This document shows, piece by piece, positions 37,367 through 49,990 of a DNA stretch of 64,000 bases; the first letter of the stretch is position 1, and every line of letters begins with the position of its first letter. The DNA is from Gnetum montanum (taxonomy: Eukaryota > Streptophyta > Gnetopsida > Gnetales > Gnetaceae), in the NCBI GenBank assembly GCA_015680685.1, contig MNCI01010116.1, positions 1,205,002 to 1,269,001 on the forward strand, written 5' to 3'. The notes beneath the pieces are model-generated. The model ran no database searches. It was not told where the DNA came from and was given only the letters and a program-made list of their open reading frames with translations. The position numbers were made by a program, and so were the translations under genes.

Positions 37367-39362
37367 TTAGAATGGAGGATACCCTCCATAACTAAACAAT
37401 TGAGCATAGCGAGGATTAATAAATGAAAAGTTGGAATCTTTGCATGTTGAACATATTGGGACTTGGTCATACTTGCCCCATTGGGGTTCACACACTTGAT
37501 TAGGGTTGACATAGTGGGGCAAATTATAAGATGTGGTTAATTTATAAGGAGTTGACCCACTATGGTACCTGCGACCATAAGATGGTATGCAGGGATCAAC
37601 ATGTCTTCCCATGTGGCTATATTCATTGGTCCCCATGGTTTTTGGAGTATTGAGTGGTGGCCCTGATAAGGTAACATGAGGTGTTGGGTGGGTTTGAAGA
37701 GGAAGATGCACCACAATGTTGGACTTGTGCTGAGTTGGTGAATGTAGTGGTTTCTGAACTGTGGTGTCCCTTTCTATGACCGTGTCTAAAAAAGGGATGC
37801 CTTCGATGTTGTAGAGGGTTCCCACTGCTTTTGATAGTATAAGCACAAGTAACATTCGTGGGTTGATGCTATGGTGCAAATTCTTTAGGTACCATTGGTG
37901 GTGATGTAGAAGGAGGTCAAGGATGAGAATGTTGAAATTGAGGAGAATTGTAAGGTACCCAAGGTGGTGGTCTTGTTGGAGAGGATATGGGTTGATAGTA
38001 TTGAGGAGAATAATAATAATGTGGTGAGGTAGAAGATGTTGACCCAGTTGGGGAAACATGATGTTAAACTTGATAATCACTTAGGTTTGGATGGTATGAA
38101 GGGTGTAACCAATTTGGGGATGGCCTCCCCCATGAATGGGATTTTTGCCACCATGATTGAACATAGTATTTTTGTACAAACTTTGGATGTAGCATTCCTC
38201 CCCAATGCTCATGTAAATGTGACAAGATTGGGCATTGGCCTTTGGGGTGATCATACAGACAAACATTACTTTAATACGTATGATTGGCAGTTGAGCTCTT
38301 ATTCTCTTCAACCCTTCTTTTTGATTGTCTAAGGATGTTCTGTCCTACTTCTTGGTTCGTCATGGTTCTACCTCTAGTAATGTTGGCATATTATCCACAT
38401 TTTTCATGTATCCATTCCATCATCTTATTGATCTTTGCCTTAACTTCATCCAATGATTGTAGTACTGGCAAAGATGATTCCACCTCCTTATGGTGAGTTG
38501 ATTTCTCCTCTTCATAATCATGGGCCCTTGTTAATTTTTGGGCTTGTTGAGATTTTTCAGCATTCTCCCATTTAGCCATTTCTCCTTCTTCTTTTGCTAC
38601 CTGCTTGATAAGCTCTTGGAGTTGGTAGGTTCATAGCTCGTATATTTGAGCTTGGGCATACATCCCTAGGGTCTCCCTTGTTTCATCATAGAGCCCATTA
38701 ATGATGTGGTACATTAGCCTTTCCTCAGAGAACTCATGGCCTAGGTGGTTGTTTAACAATGCATAATATCTTTCTAAGGCCATGTTTAAGGGTTCATGTT
38801 GTGCTTGTTTCCACTCTTGGATTTTTTTCCTCAAGGTTGACACTCTTGCATAAGTTTGATATCTTTCATTAAAGAGTTCTACCATTGTTGGCCAATGTCA
38901 AATTGACTTTGGTTTTAAGGACCTATACCATACTTTTGCGTGGCCAACGAGTGTCATAGGAAAGAGCTTAAGTTTTTGCCATCCATTATCAATGTTAATC
39001 CATACACAAGCATCATGGAAGGCTCATAGATGATGTTGTGGATATAAATCATAGCCTCTTAAAAACTTAGGAAATTTTTTTAAGTCAAGCTTGGGTAGAT
39101 GGCTTTCCTTATGATGCTTGTAGGATATTTGAACAACCTCTTGTATTTCCATTAGGCTTGTAGTGGCCAGTAGGGGTTCATTGTCACTGGGTAGGTTATG
39201 CATTTGTGAGTTGGGATGATGTTGTCTTTTTTTATGTTCATAGGAAACTCATACATCAGATTGAGTACTCCAAAGTTCATCTTCTTCATCGTATAATTCA
39301 TTGGTTCTCCAATGAATTTTCCTACTAGTTGTTGCATTATCAAAGTCTTGTAAGAGAGACAT
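37367..39362 (-). pseudogene. Element 3 gag
   Basis: Starts MSLLQDFDNATTS at 39362. The capsid-type gag domain is at about 39060-38580 (WQKLKLFPMTLVGHAKVWYR, RYYALLNNHLGHEFSEERLM). A Lys/Glu-rich region follows, then a knuckle at about 38245-38205 in which the first Cys is Ser (SNVCLYDHPKGQC). The C-terminal part is Pro/Gln/His/Tyr-rich. It lacks the His/Asp-rich insert of Elements 1, 2 and 6. A few stops (mostly TAG) and at least one frameshift near 37700; less decayed than Elements 1 and 2. Confidence 0.8.
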
Positions 39363-39474
39363 AGTTGTGAATTTGTGTGTGACTTGTTTGTAATTACTTC
39401 TTCCTAAAAGATGTATCATTAATACTTTGTTACAACAATCTTGTATGAATTAACTAATCTAAATAACTAGCACC

Positions 39475-39493
39475 GTCCCTGGAAACGATACCA
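39475..39493 (-). other. Element 3 primer-binding site (tRNA-Asp type)
   Basis: Minus strand TGGTATCGTTTCCAGGGAC, one base from the 5' LTR. It matches the tRNA-Asp complement at 14 of 19 positions. Confidence 0.75.
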
Positions 39494-39494
39494 A

Positions 39495-40356
39495 TGATGA
39501 GTGGCAAGGTACCCCTACACTCAACCATACGAATACGAGTGTTTCTCGCATGATCTGATTGAACTCTGCAGACGGGCTAGTTGTGGTATCTAGATAGTTA
39601 CTGATTGATCACAGTTCGCTATCTTCCCACCTAGACTAATATTTTCTTTGTCATGTATGGTTTAGTCTATAGTGAGGTGTATGATGTGTTCCTAAACTAA
39701 TGCTACTCCAGGAGGCGATGGAAAATAATCTTAGCTAAGCTAGGAGGAAAAGGGAAAGAGAGAGAGCTATACTAAGAGGGGATAGGGAGAGAGAGAGTCT
39801 AAGCTAGCCTAAGTGCAATGAGCATCTATTTCTTAATCATCCATACACATCTTAGGCCTCATGCATGACTACCATTAGGATTACCAAGCACATGGCCCGA
39901 GTACGCTACTGGTAGACCAAGTAGTCACATGTAGATGCTCATGATTAAGTTGTACTCATTCTACATTTAATAATAATTAAAATTAAGTAATTAAACTAAG
40001 TGAATGATGCAATTTTGAAGTAATCTCAATCTTTATTTCTGGTCATGTGTGTGTCCAAGTACACCACACTCGAATAAAGGATGCCATACAATTACAATCA
40101 TCACACTGCGGGCATGCACTGAGAGAAAGGGTTGAGAGGAACTAAAAAATGAACTAACTTCTATCTATTGATTGAAAAACTAACTATTTTAAAAACTAAC
40201 TCCTCTTGTGCACATACATGTGTAATTATAAGCTCACATAGGAGTCATGATATCGTGTATCCGATATTACTATTTGAGCTATGATATCGTGTACCCAATA
40301 TTGTGGATCTAATATCAGGGGTCTGATATTGCAACCTCATGAATCACGATTCATCA
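39495..40356 (-). repeat. Element 3 5' LTR
   Basis: 862 bp, partner of 31798-32651. GATATC-like motifs cluster at 40247-40335. The GA tract is shorter here (around 39755). Confidence 0.88.
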
Positions 40357-41500
40357 CTAGTCAATATGCAACAAGTAAACCCATTCAAGAACTCCAAAGT
40401 AGATATGCATTCAAAAAATGCCTCTATCATTGATCAAGCTTATTCCATTTTTCATATCTCTACCTTTCAACCTAGTTGTAGGGGAGATACCCATTCTAAT
40501 TAATATCTTGTGAGAACATATTCTTTACCTTTTTATTCTAAAAAATTCCTTTGAATCTTGTTTTCTTATAAATGTTCAATTGCTTTAAGTTACTTTATGT
40601 GTTATTTTTTATACTTTATGCTTTATGTTTATGTTTTCTTGGAATCCTACTATGAATGTTCAATAAAAATGTTTGATCTTGTGCAAAGGGAAACTTTATT
40701 ATATGGATGATGTCCTATGCTATCAACATGTTGGGTAGGTAATTATGTTTAAGTATTGAGACCACATCATCCATTCCTTCAATATTTATAAATAAGAGAA
40801 TTTTATCATGAAAGTAATATGGTTTTTCTTATATGAAGTTAAAAATAAATTTGAAAGAAAGGGAAAATGGAAAAGGGTGTGACATCAAGAGAATTTGTTG
40901 ATTCTTTGGGTTTCTCTTATGGGCCCTACTACTCTATGTGGATATACTACTAATGTTTTAAATTTGATGGAAGCATGTTCTCTAATAAGTTGTTACCTTA
41001 CTAGGTCACTAGAAAGACATGTTACTTATGCACGAAGGTAGTCTCTAGTAAGGATAATATAATAATTAATTAATTTACATAAGAAAAATATTCCTAGGGT
41101 ACCACTAGAAAGACATGTTACCCTTGCCTAAAGGTAGTCCTCTAGTAAGGATAACACAATAATTAATTATTTATTCCTACGATACCATAGGAAAGACATG
41201 CTACTCATTCCTAAAGGTGCACCACTGATGAGACTCAAATTATCAATGGGGCTTGAAAGACATGTACCCTTTCTTAGAGGCACCCCTCTAACCAATGGCC
41301 AAGAGTCCTTAAACTTAATGTTCTAAGAAATTAAATAATTAAATAATTATTTTTTCTTCTTGAGTAATGATCTTTTCATATGATTGTGGTTGGTCTTATG
41401 GTAGTGGACCTAAGATGATGTAATGTGATATCACTGGGAAAGATATGAACTTAGTTTAGATCATGGACAAATGGGCAAGATAATCATTTTAACCACAATA
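40357..41500 (+). other. Element 2 pol tail and post-pol noncoding region
   Basis: Resumes the pol tail of Element 2 after Element 3 (LVNMQQVNPFKN) and runs into noncoding DNA that aligns with 20200-21450 of Element 1. Block 1 (AGGGTGTGAC...ATTCTTTGGG) is at 40874-40910. Confidence 0.6.
41009..41280 (+). repeat. Four copies of the AAAGACATGT block
   Basis: Imperfect repeats start near 41009, 41104, 41190 and 41252, each with a GAAAGACATG core followed by a CCTAAAGGT-like end; between copies lies a CTAGTAAGGATAAxAxAATAATTAAT spacer. Elements 1, 3 and 4 each have one copy, so the block is amplified here. Confidence 0.8.
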
Positions 41501-41629
41501 AACACAAGTGTTGAACTTTTGGTATGTAAAAACCTTAAGGAAAATGGAGAACATAGAATTTTTGTTGTGGATAATGTGTTTGTAGGACATGAAAAAGAAC
41601 TTCACATGATATCTGAGAACTCAAGGAAA

Positions 41630-42600
41630 TAATATCTATAATGAGAAGATAAAGTGAAGGCTACATGGGCCAAGATGAGAGCATGGATGAAAACAAAGGC
41701 TACAAATCAAAGAAAGATGCTCCAAGGATTGGCAAGAAGGAAAATTGATGGAAGAAAGCCTAAGAAGATAAAGCCTGAAAGATAAGGAGACATCTCGTAG
41801 AAATAGTAGACATCTCTGTCTTAGAGTAGACATCTCCCTAGAGAGATCCCATAGAAGATATCCCATTTTCCAATGAGACGTCTCTCCTAAATTGAGGTCA
41901 ATCTCAAGTAGATGCTCTAACTTCCAAGGAGACATCTATAATAGCTATTTGGTAGTTGTTACATGAATTCTAAGGAGTTTTCAAAAATTCCAATGCTATA
42001 AGAAGATAACAAAATCTTGGGAATTATGCAAACACTATTCAAATTAGATTAATCATTGTCTTATCTATGCTATTGTATTCTTGATCTTCATTGTAACATC
42101 ATTTTCTTGGTTGTATGTTGTATTGAGCTTCAACAACAAGGACTTGTAAATTTAGTTACATTCTTTCCTTGTGTCTTTTTCTTTTTCGTGTAGCCTTGTA
42201 GGGTTGATGTGCTTCTTGTGAGAAGGCATTCACATTGAGGTTGTTGGGACCTTGCAAGATTAAGTGGTTTTGCACTATTAAAATACTTTGGAGCAGAGCT
42301 CAATTTTGTAGAGGTTATGAGATCCTTGAAATCACATTTTGAGCTTATTGGGACCTTGTGGGGTTGAGTGGTTTTGTAGTAAAAAAATAGTCTGATATAG
42401 AGCTCAGAGCTTGTATAGGGTGTGATACCCTTCAAACCATATTTTTTAAGAAATAAAGTTTGGAGGTGTGCATGAATTCTATCCTCAGAGTGTGGACATA
42501 CCCAAGTTGGGGAACCATGTAAAATTTGGTATTTTTGTGTGACAAGTGCAATTTCAATTAGGGAACTTATTCAACCCTTCTTCTAAGTTCTTGATCCACA
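41630..42600 (+). mobile_element. Possible Ty1/copia-type LTR fragment
   Basis: Sequence such as CATTGTAACATC, GGGACCTTGTGGGGTTGAGTG and GGGGAACCATGTAAAATTTGG followed by a TTCTTGATCCACAACA end resembles the 3' half of plant copia LTRs. Boundaries and target duplication were not found. Repeated AGACATCTC motifs occur at 41785-41935. Confidence 0.3.
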
Positions 42601-43034
42601 ACAAGAACTTGATACACAAGCATGACCACTTCGAGCATGCGTGTAATGCTTGGTAACCTAGTAACAATTAGCGTTTGGTAATCTCAACAGTGTTGCATTG
42701 GTTTAAGATGTGTACGGCAAGTGGGAACAGATGCTGGTGTTAGGATTAGTTAGAACTTAGTTAATGAGTAGTTAAGTTAAATTAGTCACTTAGTTAGCTC
42801 TCTCATTCCCTATTAGCGTAGGAAATAAAAACATAAAAGCTATAAAAATCATATGCCTCAAGCTTACTTAACCATACAATCATGACATACAGGTAAGCTT
42901 GGGAAGACAACGATCAACCAACCCATCCTTGTTCCACAAGGGCGCATAAGCACTTAGTCCTTGGAATTCGACCAGATCGTGCGTGAAATGCTCGTATTCA
43001 TATTGTTGAGCGTAGGGGTACCTCACCGCTCATC
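42600..43034 (+). repeat. Truncated gypsy-family LTR
   Basis: Aligns with the 3' half of solo LTR B (CACTTCGAGCAxGxGxGTxAxGCTTGGT to CGTAGGGGTACCTC), ending CTCATCA at 43034. The U3 half is missing. It is followed by TTGGTAT, which could be the start of a primer site. Confidence 0.7.
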
Positions 43035-43079
43035 AATTGGTATATCAATTATAATTAAATCCAAGTTAACTTAAAAGTT

Positions 43080-43330
43080 CTTAGGTCACCCATACATCAA
43101 CCTAGTAATGTTAATTTAGTAAAATAAGTTATTTTGGTATGTTTAAATCTTGGAAATCCAACTTAGTTTTTGGACCTTGACCATACCCAATGTGTAGTAC
43201 TTGTCTAGATGATTAAAAACTATTAGGGCTAGGAATTGAATCCAAAAACTCATAATTACCAAACACAACTCTTAACCCTTGACTTTATCAACCACCAGGC
43301 CAAATATCCTAGTGATTATAAAACGTATAT
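43080..43330 (-). mobile_element. Possible tRNA-like SINE fragment
   Basis: Minus strand has TGGCCTGGTGGTTGA (about 43307-43293) and, downstream, GGATTCAATTCC (about 43249-43238), resembling box A and box B of tRNA-derived SINEs. The spacing of about 58 nt is longer than in a tRNA. Confidence 0.28.
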
Positions 43331-46010
43331 GTACTTATATATATTTTATATAATAAAAAATAAATTCTAAAAAAATAAAAGTAATAGAAAAATTTTGCAC
43401 TTAGGCCAGTAGCCATTGCAGTTAGCTGTGGTGCCAGCTAGTGGTGCCATAGCACAGTAGCGCTGCAAGGCCCAGTTGCGCTAAAGTTGTTGCTGACCTA
43501 GCAGTTGCGCATGCCAGTGTTACCCTTTCACACACCATTTTTCCATCATTTTTTGCAACTATCACTGTCGCCATGCCCATAGCCATCGTTGTCGCCTACA
43601 CTTCACTTGTCTTGTGCCTTCGCCTCTGCTAATGTAAAAAAATCCACCATTATTTTCAAAAGTCCATAGTGACCGTAGGTATCAGTAAAGTTAGAATATA
43701 CTACCTCTCTTAACAAACGATGAACAATGTCAACACTAAAAAATCATGCCTCCCTCAGTAGCTGACAGACACCATCATTGCCAAAAAATCCTACCTTCTT
43801 TGATAGTTGAGAAATACAAATAGTGCTAAAGTATGTTGCCTATTGGTGATAGAAAATTTTTTCATCAATTGATGAGAAAATTTGAAATTTCTTTTAAAAG
43901 AATTTGATGGGTTTATAACAATTAGGATAAAAATTATGTAATTAAGCCTATCCCTCTTGAAATAATATTAGGATGGGTGACTTCTTGGAAAGTCTTGTTT
44001 TCTATGTTTAAATTTTTGAAATTCAGAAACCATAACTTTTATTTCAATGATCCAAGAGTTGTTTTTTATAAATTTCAACCTTTTGGATGCAATGACTAGT
44101 CAAATATGTGCATGAAGCTCCAAAAATTAGTTTTTACTCCTTGCCCAATATGGTGCCTCAAGACCCTCTAAGACTCAATTTTAGCATATCTTGGTTACAT
44201 GATGTCCATTTTTAACATATGAATAGTTATTTCTAATATTTTTCAGCCTTCTAAACTCAATGGTGAAGTCATATCAATCATCTAAGTGTCCAATAATTAG
44301 ATGATACCTTAAATCATGGCTTAAGAGATCATAACTTAGATAACGAAGCATGATTAATAATTTAATTGTTGGGACAAACAAATCTAACCTCTTGGAATAT
44401 CTTGAGCCTTAATATTAAGTGTGAAGATTATGTAAATAGATAGTCTTAGATCACTAATCCCTAATACTTCATTAGTTACACTATCAAAGTCAGTGTATTA
44501 AAAGGGGGCAAAAAGATCATTAAGAGTCTAGGTAATGTAGCTAATTATTACCAACCTAGCAAATGATCAATTGAAGAATTAGTTGATGAACCAAATGATC
44601 AAGAAGATGTATAGCAATTTAGCCTACAGCCAAATCATGGACAAAACATCATGGATAATCATAATATTGTTACAACAAGGTGTATGATACTCATGCGGAA
44701 AAATAACCAAGGAGAGAATCCAAGAATGAGAATGAATGATGGACCTTGGACTAGCATGACTATGAATACCCACATACTCATATAGCAACAAGAATGAACA
44801 AGATATCATCTTTGAAATTCTAGACTGTCAAATCATGGAGAAGAGAAAACAATCAAGATTTAAGAGAAGTCACATAGCCTTCACATTGATATTTAAAAAT
44901 CCACTCATCAAAAGGACATGTATGTGTGGTTAACATACATTTAATTGCCAAATCAATAGGTCCAGATGTTAGACTTTGCCAAGTGTCATGCTTGATTAAC
45001 AAAATAGAGGAATGGTTGAAAAATAATTTATTCCTAACTCATATCGATATTAATCTAGTATCTTTCATCAAGAACCATAGTTCACCAATGACACTATCAT
45101 GATCAATGAAGATAGGTTAACATCATACTTCATTAAGATCCTAAACTATATTTTGTATGATGCCTAATTCTTTCCAGTTACCAAGTTGCTAGATTTACTT
45201 TCTAAGGAAGAAATTGAGAAGTTACTAATAAGATAATATCTTAGAGAATGAGGTAAGTACTAATAAGATAATATCTAATTTTCATATATTCTTATCACTT
45301 ATATTTTATTTGTAGGATAAGTAGAAGAACATTAGCATATTTAACTTTAAGTCAAAAGGGGAAATCAAACTATTAGAGCATTGGAGCATCGAAGAAATAC
45401 TAGAGATGGAGAAAGGTCATTAGCATGGACTCATCAAGAATGAATGAAATCTAAGGGAGGTAGATTGTCATATCCCCCTTCATGAATAATGCCACTACAT
45501 AACAAAGATGATGTCTCTTTATAACAAATATTATGTTTATTATAACAAGACCTAAACGAGCAAGTTGTAATTAAAATCTGAAAAGGCACATTGTAATAAT
45601 GGGCATGTCTCTCGAAGTGACCTTTGGAGATTTAACCTAAGGTATTTATACCTTGGTATTAGAGATCATATCAACATAACATTATAGAGACAGAAAAGGT
45701 GAGTAATAGATGCTGGATGAAGTAAGACATAAAGAGGACTATCCATTCCTTTTGGCTAGTTGTAGGCCTAACTATGGTGGCATTAGTAGATAGCCTCTAA
45801 GGGATAGATGTCGAAAGAAGATAACCCTAAGAAACACTTAGATTATGACCCAAATACATTATTCCACATTAATAAAACATTTCTTTCTTTTTCCTCTGGC
45901 ATTTTTCTTATTATTTTCTTTACGTATAGTATCCAATGTTACTTATATTTGATGTTCATCACATATTTTCTTTATGCATAATATTGAATGTAACATATAT
46001 TTGATGTTTT
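43331..46010. other. Long stretch without recognised genes
   Basis: AT-rich DNA inside Element 2. A locally GC-richer segment at about 43400-43640 (CCAGTAGCCATTGCAG and similar) and a near-duplicate ACTAATAAGATAATATCT pair (45219-45275) are the only features noted. It may be part of the long post-pol region or of older insertions. Confidence 0.4.
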
Positions 46011-48200
46011 CCATAACATTTGGGAATGGTATATCACAATAGTGCACTCACCCAAATAGAGAGGATTTATTTTAAGATCATAGCATACCATCTAAACCCC
46101 ATGGTACATCCAAGCAAGGCAACATCCTTCTCTGCTAGGGCTTGTATTACACTTAATAGAAAATTCATTATCAACCTTTCATACCTCATCTTTTTTAAGA
46201 TCAAGAAATGCTTCAAGGAGAACAAGAAGGGTGGGAGGATACTTCTCTTTTCATTCCTGATCATAAAATTATGCAGAAGGAGAAGAATTTCTTACTAATC
46301 TAATGACACTCTTAGAAGGGCAACGATAGCATCATGATGGGAAATGATGAAGAAGCCATTACTAAGGCTTCAAGTGAAAGCACCACATCTACTAGCTAAG
46401 GAATCATTAAGTGTTGAAGCCAAAATTGAAGAGTTATAGCATCACAAAAAACACATGGTGAAGGTTCAATGGATTATTATCCTACTATGAGCTACCTAAA
46501 TGAAGTTGCATGAACTATGAGTTGATAATAGGATGATCCTTATAACCTCTTCTCTACACAAAGAAGCCATGGTACTATCCAATTGAACCTTATCATAGGG
46601 GGAGTTGCAATAATCTTTCCATTAAAGCATATGAAAAAAAGTTTTGGTAATGCTTTCTCTCTAATGCTAGAAGATGGGGGTGCAGCCATAGTCATGATCA
46701 TGCCACACAAAGGATACGAGATTGTTGTGGAGATGGTGGCATATCACATTGGAGAAGCATTGAATATTCTTGTAGTAGTTATACTAGATTTTGTTACAAT
46801 GGTATATAGTCAAATATCTGCAAGAATCAGATAGTAGGATATGAGTATAGCTCAGTATGAGGAGATGCTAGAAAGACTTGTAGGTGTTGGACCATCAATT
46901 TTGGATGTATTCAACATCTTGAAAGATATTACATGAATCTAATCTAAACTCATATAGACAAGAGGCAAGCCTATCATTGTGGAGGTGCACTTTAAAAACT
47001 CACATTACTTAATCAACAATTAATGGTTGAAGTTGCTCAACTAAGAGCTAGCATGTTAGATCCTACTCTCCTCTAGCCTAACTTGATTAGAGATGAGACT
47101 TTTGAATAGCTCAAAGCAAAACAATAACATGTAAAAATTGAGAATGAGAAAACCACTTAAAATGCATCCTTGATGGAGATAATGCTTAATGGAATGAACA
47201 AGAACCTTGTCTAGGTGTGCAAAGAAAATAAGGATTGGGTTAAGGAAAATAGAAAATTGCTTAAGGTTGAGAAATAAAAGGAACAACTAGAAGAATACCT
47301 TATCCAATAGTAGGAGTAGTTCGTAAAAGTGAACATAGATGTACAAAGATTAATAATATAAAATCAAAATTTGTAAATGGAGGAGGTGTAAACAATTAGA
47401 TAGAAATCAATAATCAAGATAATCACCTAGAAAAATAAAATACTAAAGTATTAAAAGGTTAAGAGCTATTAGATGGAATAGGTAAACATGCATAAATAAA
47501 TAAATAATAAATTTGAATGACTAAGACTAAAATGAACGAAGCCCTCTAACAGCTCCAAGATGATGCATGGTAGTCCATCTTCAAAAAACTCAATGCATAT
47601 AATAAAACATATATCTACATGAAGAAGCTACAAATTCATGAGATGACAGAGTACTTAATGCTAGTCAATCTTTGTTATATTAATCTTGTAATGCTCACTG
47701 ATTAGAGGCTAGGATCTAAATTGGAGAAAAAGTGGCTAGCTCAAACTTACTATATAAAAATGTGTACAAGATCCATAAAGAGATACAAAAAAGCTAGAGA
47801 TAGCTAACATGAAATTGGAGGACCTCAAAACTAGGTTTGAAGATAAAATAACTATAGGTGAGAACCTAGCCAGAAGAATAAGTAACTACCAATAGCTATA
47901 GAAAATAGTGAAGTCATTTGATACTAAATGTAAACATTTTGTTGTCTAGTTTCTCAATGCTCACAAAGTATTTCCAACACTACATTATCCTTAAGAGATA
48001 CCTAAAATTGCTACTCTAGATGAATTAGCTTGGATCATCAATGATCCTAGGATGAAGGAAGATAAAATGCAAGGCTTACTAGATACATTCTACTTGAGAT
48101 TGGCAACAACAATAGCATGGTAGCCATGACCATCATCAAGGTATGAGGAGCTACCACAAAAGCTAAAAGAGTCATTGTCCCTTGGCACCACGTAAGCCAT
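46011..48200 (+). pseudogene. Accessory ORF remnant, plus strand
   Basis: 46050-46300 reads QIERIYFKIIAYHLNP, then LNRKFIINLSYLIFFKIKKC and LLFSFLIIKLCRR, aligning with the ERIYFKIATYHIFPKKG ... CLIRKLCKH segment of the Element 3 and 4 accessory ORFs. Downstream (46580-46830 and 47050-48180) is Lys/Glu/Asn-rich sequence with coiled-coil-like character. Total length about 2.2 kb, close to the intact ORF length in Element 4. It precedes the Element 2 3' LTR, as the accessory ORF does in Elements 3 and 4, which supports but does not prove that it belongs to Element 2. Heavily stop-ridden. Confidence 0.55.
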
Positions 48201-48410
48201 ATGCCTCGATGTTTAATTTTTGTACATATCTACATAAGAATCTTTATAGTATGTTCAATTTTTATTATGAGTTAAAATTTGTAAATACTTTAATATATTT
48301 ATAATATGAAACTTGAGTGAGAGTTAGTATAGTTACTTCCATAACTTTTTACGCTCCTTGATTCCAATTTTATTAAATTGAAAACAAGTTTTGAATTAGT
48401 CATGGAGGTA

Positions 48411-49266
48411 TGATGAGTCTTGATTTGGTTGGCTGGATTGATGCATCAACGTTGATGTAGCAACATTGACCATAGGGTTTATGTCATTAATGCATTAGCA
48501 TTGATGAAAGTGTAATAAATGCATATACCCACTGCATCTATGGCATTTTTCAGTCAGTAGCATAACAAAAAATTGTTAGTTTATTTCCGTAATAGTTAGA
48601 ATTTGTTATCGAGTGCTCATAATGTAAATCAAGTGGATTGTATAGAATTTTATTCAGGTAATCATGTACTTGAACACATTTTCATTATGATAACAAAATC
48701 AAGATCCATTTCCTTCATTATAGTACTTGATATTTGTTTAATGTTTTCTTTAATTAAATTTTAATCTTAATTATTCTTTTAATTTCAAGCATGCACTAAA
48801 TTAATTTATATTTATCACACTTAATTACAACACAATTACAACCAACTTTGATTATGAACATGATAATGTTTACCAATCCTAATAGTAATTTACTTGGTAC
48901 ATCCATCATTAGGTCCTTGGCAACCCAACAACACTAATGTATGTTTGGGATGTGTATAGCTAGTTGGAAATGATTTACTTCATGCCTAGGCTAGACTAAG
49001 TTTAATTCTTTGCATTTATATTAGATAATTAGAATTTTAATATTTTTAATATTGTAATAATTTACAAAAATTTTATCATATTCCTCACTCGCACTTAATC
49101 ATACCAACTAAGCTCACATAAGTATGATTGGGAAGATAAAATCTAGTGATATATTACCTAGATATCTAGATTATTATACTTGTCCTAGTCCATAGATATT
49201 AACTAGATCATTCATGAATGCTTATGATCAGTATGGTTGGGTGCAGGGAACTCTTGCCACTCCTCA
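48411..49266 (+). repeat. Element 2 3' LTR
   Basis: 856 bp, TGATGAGTCTTGATTTGG...TCCTCA, preceded by GTCATGGAGGTA (polypurine tract) and followed by CTAGT, the target duplication. Confidence 0.85.
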
Positions 49267-49271
49267 CTAGT

Positions 49272-49354
49272 CTTGTCTATGAAATTTGACTAAGTTATGT
49301 GTGAACACTTGTAAATTATATGGTTGGGTGTAGGGTCTACTGTGCTGCTCATCA
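49272..49354 (+). repeat. Solo LTR A, right end
   Basis: Provides the LTR end missing at 24839: GAAATTTGACTAAGTTATGTG through GGTTGGGTGTAGGG to GCTCATCA. Followed by ATATT, which matches the left flank GTATT at four of five positions. Confidence 0.8.
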
Positions 49355-49359
49355 ATATT

Positions 49360-49990
49360 TTAAGAAGGTAGGAATACTTACATTTAATGAATTACATATT
49401 ATTATCTTTCTAATTCTTGTAAATTTTTCATCATGAAAGACATTTATTTAATGTTTGTTAGTTTCTACTCAAGAAAAAATAAGTTGAAGAAAATAAACAT
49501 ATTGAAGTCAAGGATAGAAAAAAATAATCTAAAGTTAAGATACCAAAAATAAATTTTAGGTAAATATTAAGAATGATCAAATAAAAATAAAGAAACCAAA
49601 GAAAGAATTTTCTATGAATACTTTTACTTTTACTACAAGAAGTATTAATGATTCTAGATAGATAGCTCATAAGATAAATTTTTCCTTATTTAAAAAATTA
49701 TCAACTCAAAAATTAAAACTTTTTTTTGACAAGTAGGCTTTAGAAAATGATAAATATTATTCATGTAAGATCAATCATGATGGACAATAGGTGCCATTAT
49801 TTTTAGTTGGATCTTCCTTTCCTACATAAGTTAGTATTTCACTAAAGATTTCTATACTACATTTAATTATTTTTTTATTTTAAGTTCAAGTATAGATGTT
49901 GAAAGTGATGTTGATATTATTAAGAGTGGGATAATCTTTCTTAATAACAAGTAATTTTTCTCTATTGATTATTTAAATCATCAATTGTAA
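49360..49990 (+). pseudogene. LINE ORF1 copy, right part
   Basis: Aligns by eye with the minus strand of 870-1: GACATTTATTTAATGTTTGTT, TTCTACTCAAGAAAAAA, then AAGTAGGCTTTAGAAAATG and TCAATCATGATGGACA. It continues the copy broken at 24086, so the two pieces were one before solo LTR A inserted. Confidence 0.55.

Larger units (their letters stand above)
31798..40356 (-). mobile_element. Element 3: pol-less LTR retrotransposon with gag and accessory ORF
   Basis: LTRs at 39495-40356 (5') and 31798-32651 (3') on the minus strand, inserted into the pol tail of Element 2; flanks CTCAT and CTAGT agree at three of five bases, so the target duplication is decayed or partly replaced. Inside, 5' to 3' on the minus strand: primer site, gag (39362-37367), a noncoding stretch, and an accessory ORF (35492-32679) interrupted by solo LTR B. 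No protease, RT, RNase H or integrase motif occurs in any frame. Without the solo LTR it is about 7.7 kb, the same as Element 4. Confidence 0.85.
24840..49266 (+). mobile_element. Element 2: degenerate Ty3/gypsy element interrupted by nested insertions
   Basis: LTRs at 24840-25678 and 48411-49266 and a perfect 5-bp duplication CTAGT (24835-24839 and 49267-49271) define it. It contains gag (from 25792), pol (28.3-31.8 kb), Element 3 inserted in the last part of pol (31798-40356), a post-pol noncoding region, foreign LTR and SINE-like fragments, and an accessory ORF remnant (46.0-48.2 kb). Without Element 3 it is about 15.9 kb. It lies inside solo LTR A, whose two halves flank it. All frames are destroyed. 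Confidence 0.85.

Noticed and set aside
42600-43034. This LTR as the 3' LTR of Element 2
   Set aside because: It resembles solo LTR B and not the Element 2 5' LTR; the LTR at 48411-49266 matches and has the CTAGT duplication.
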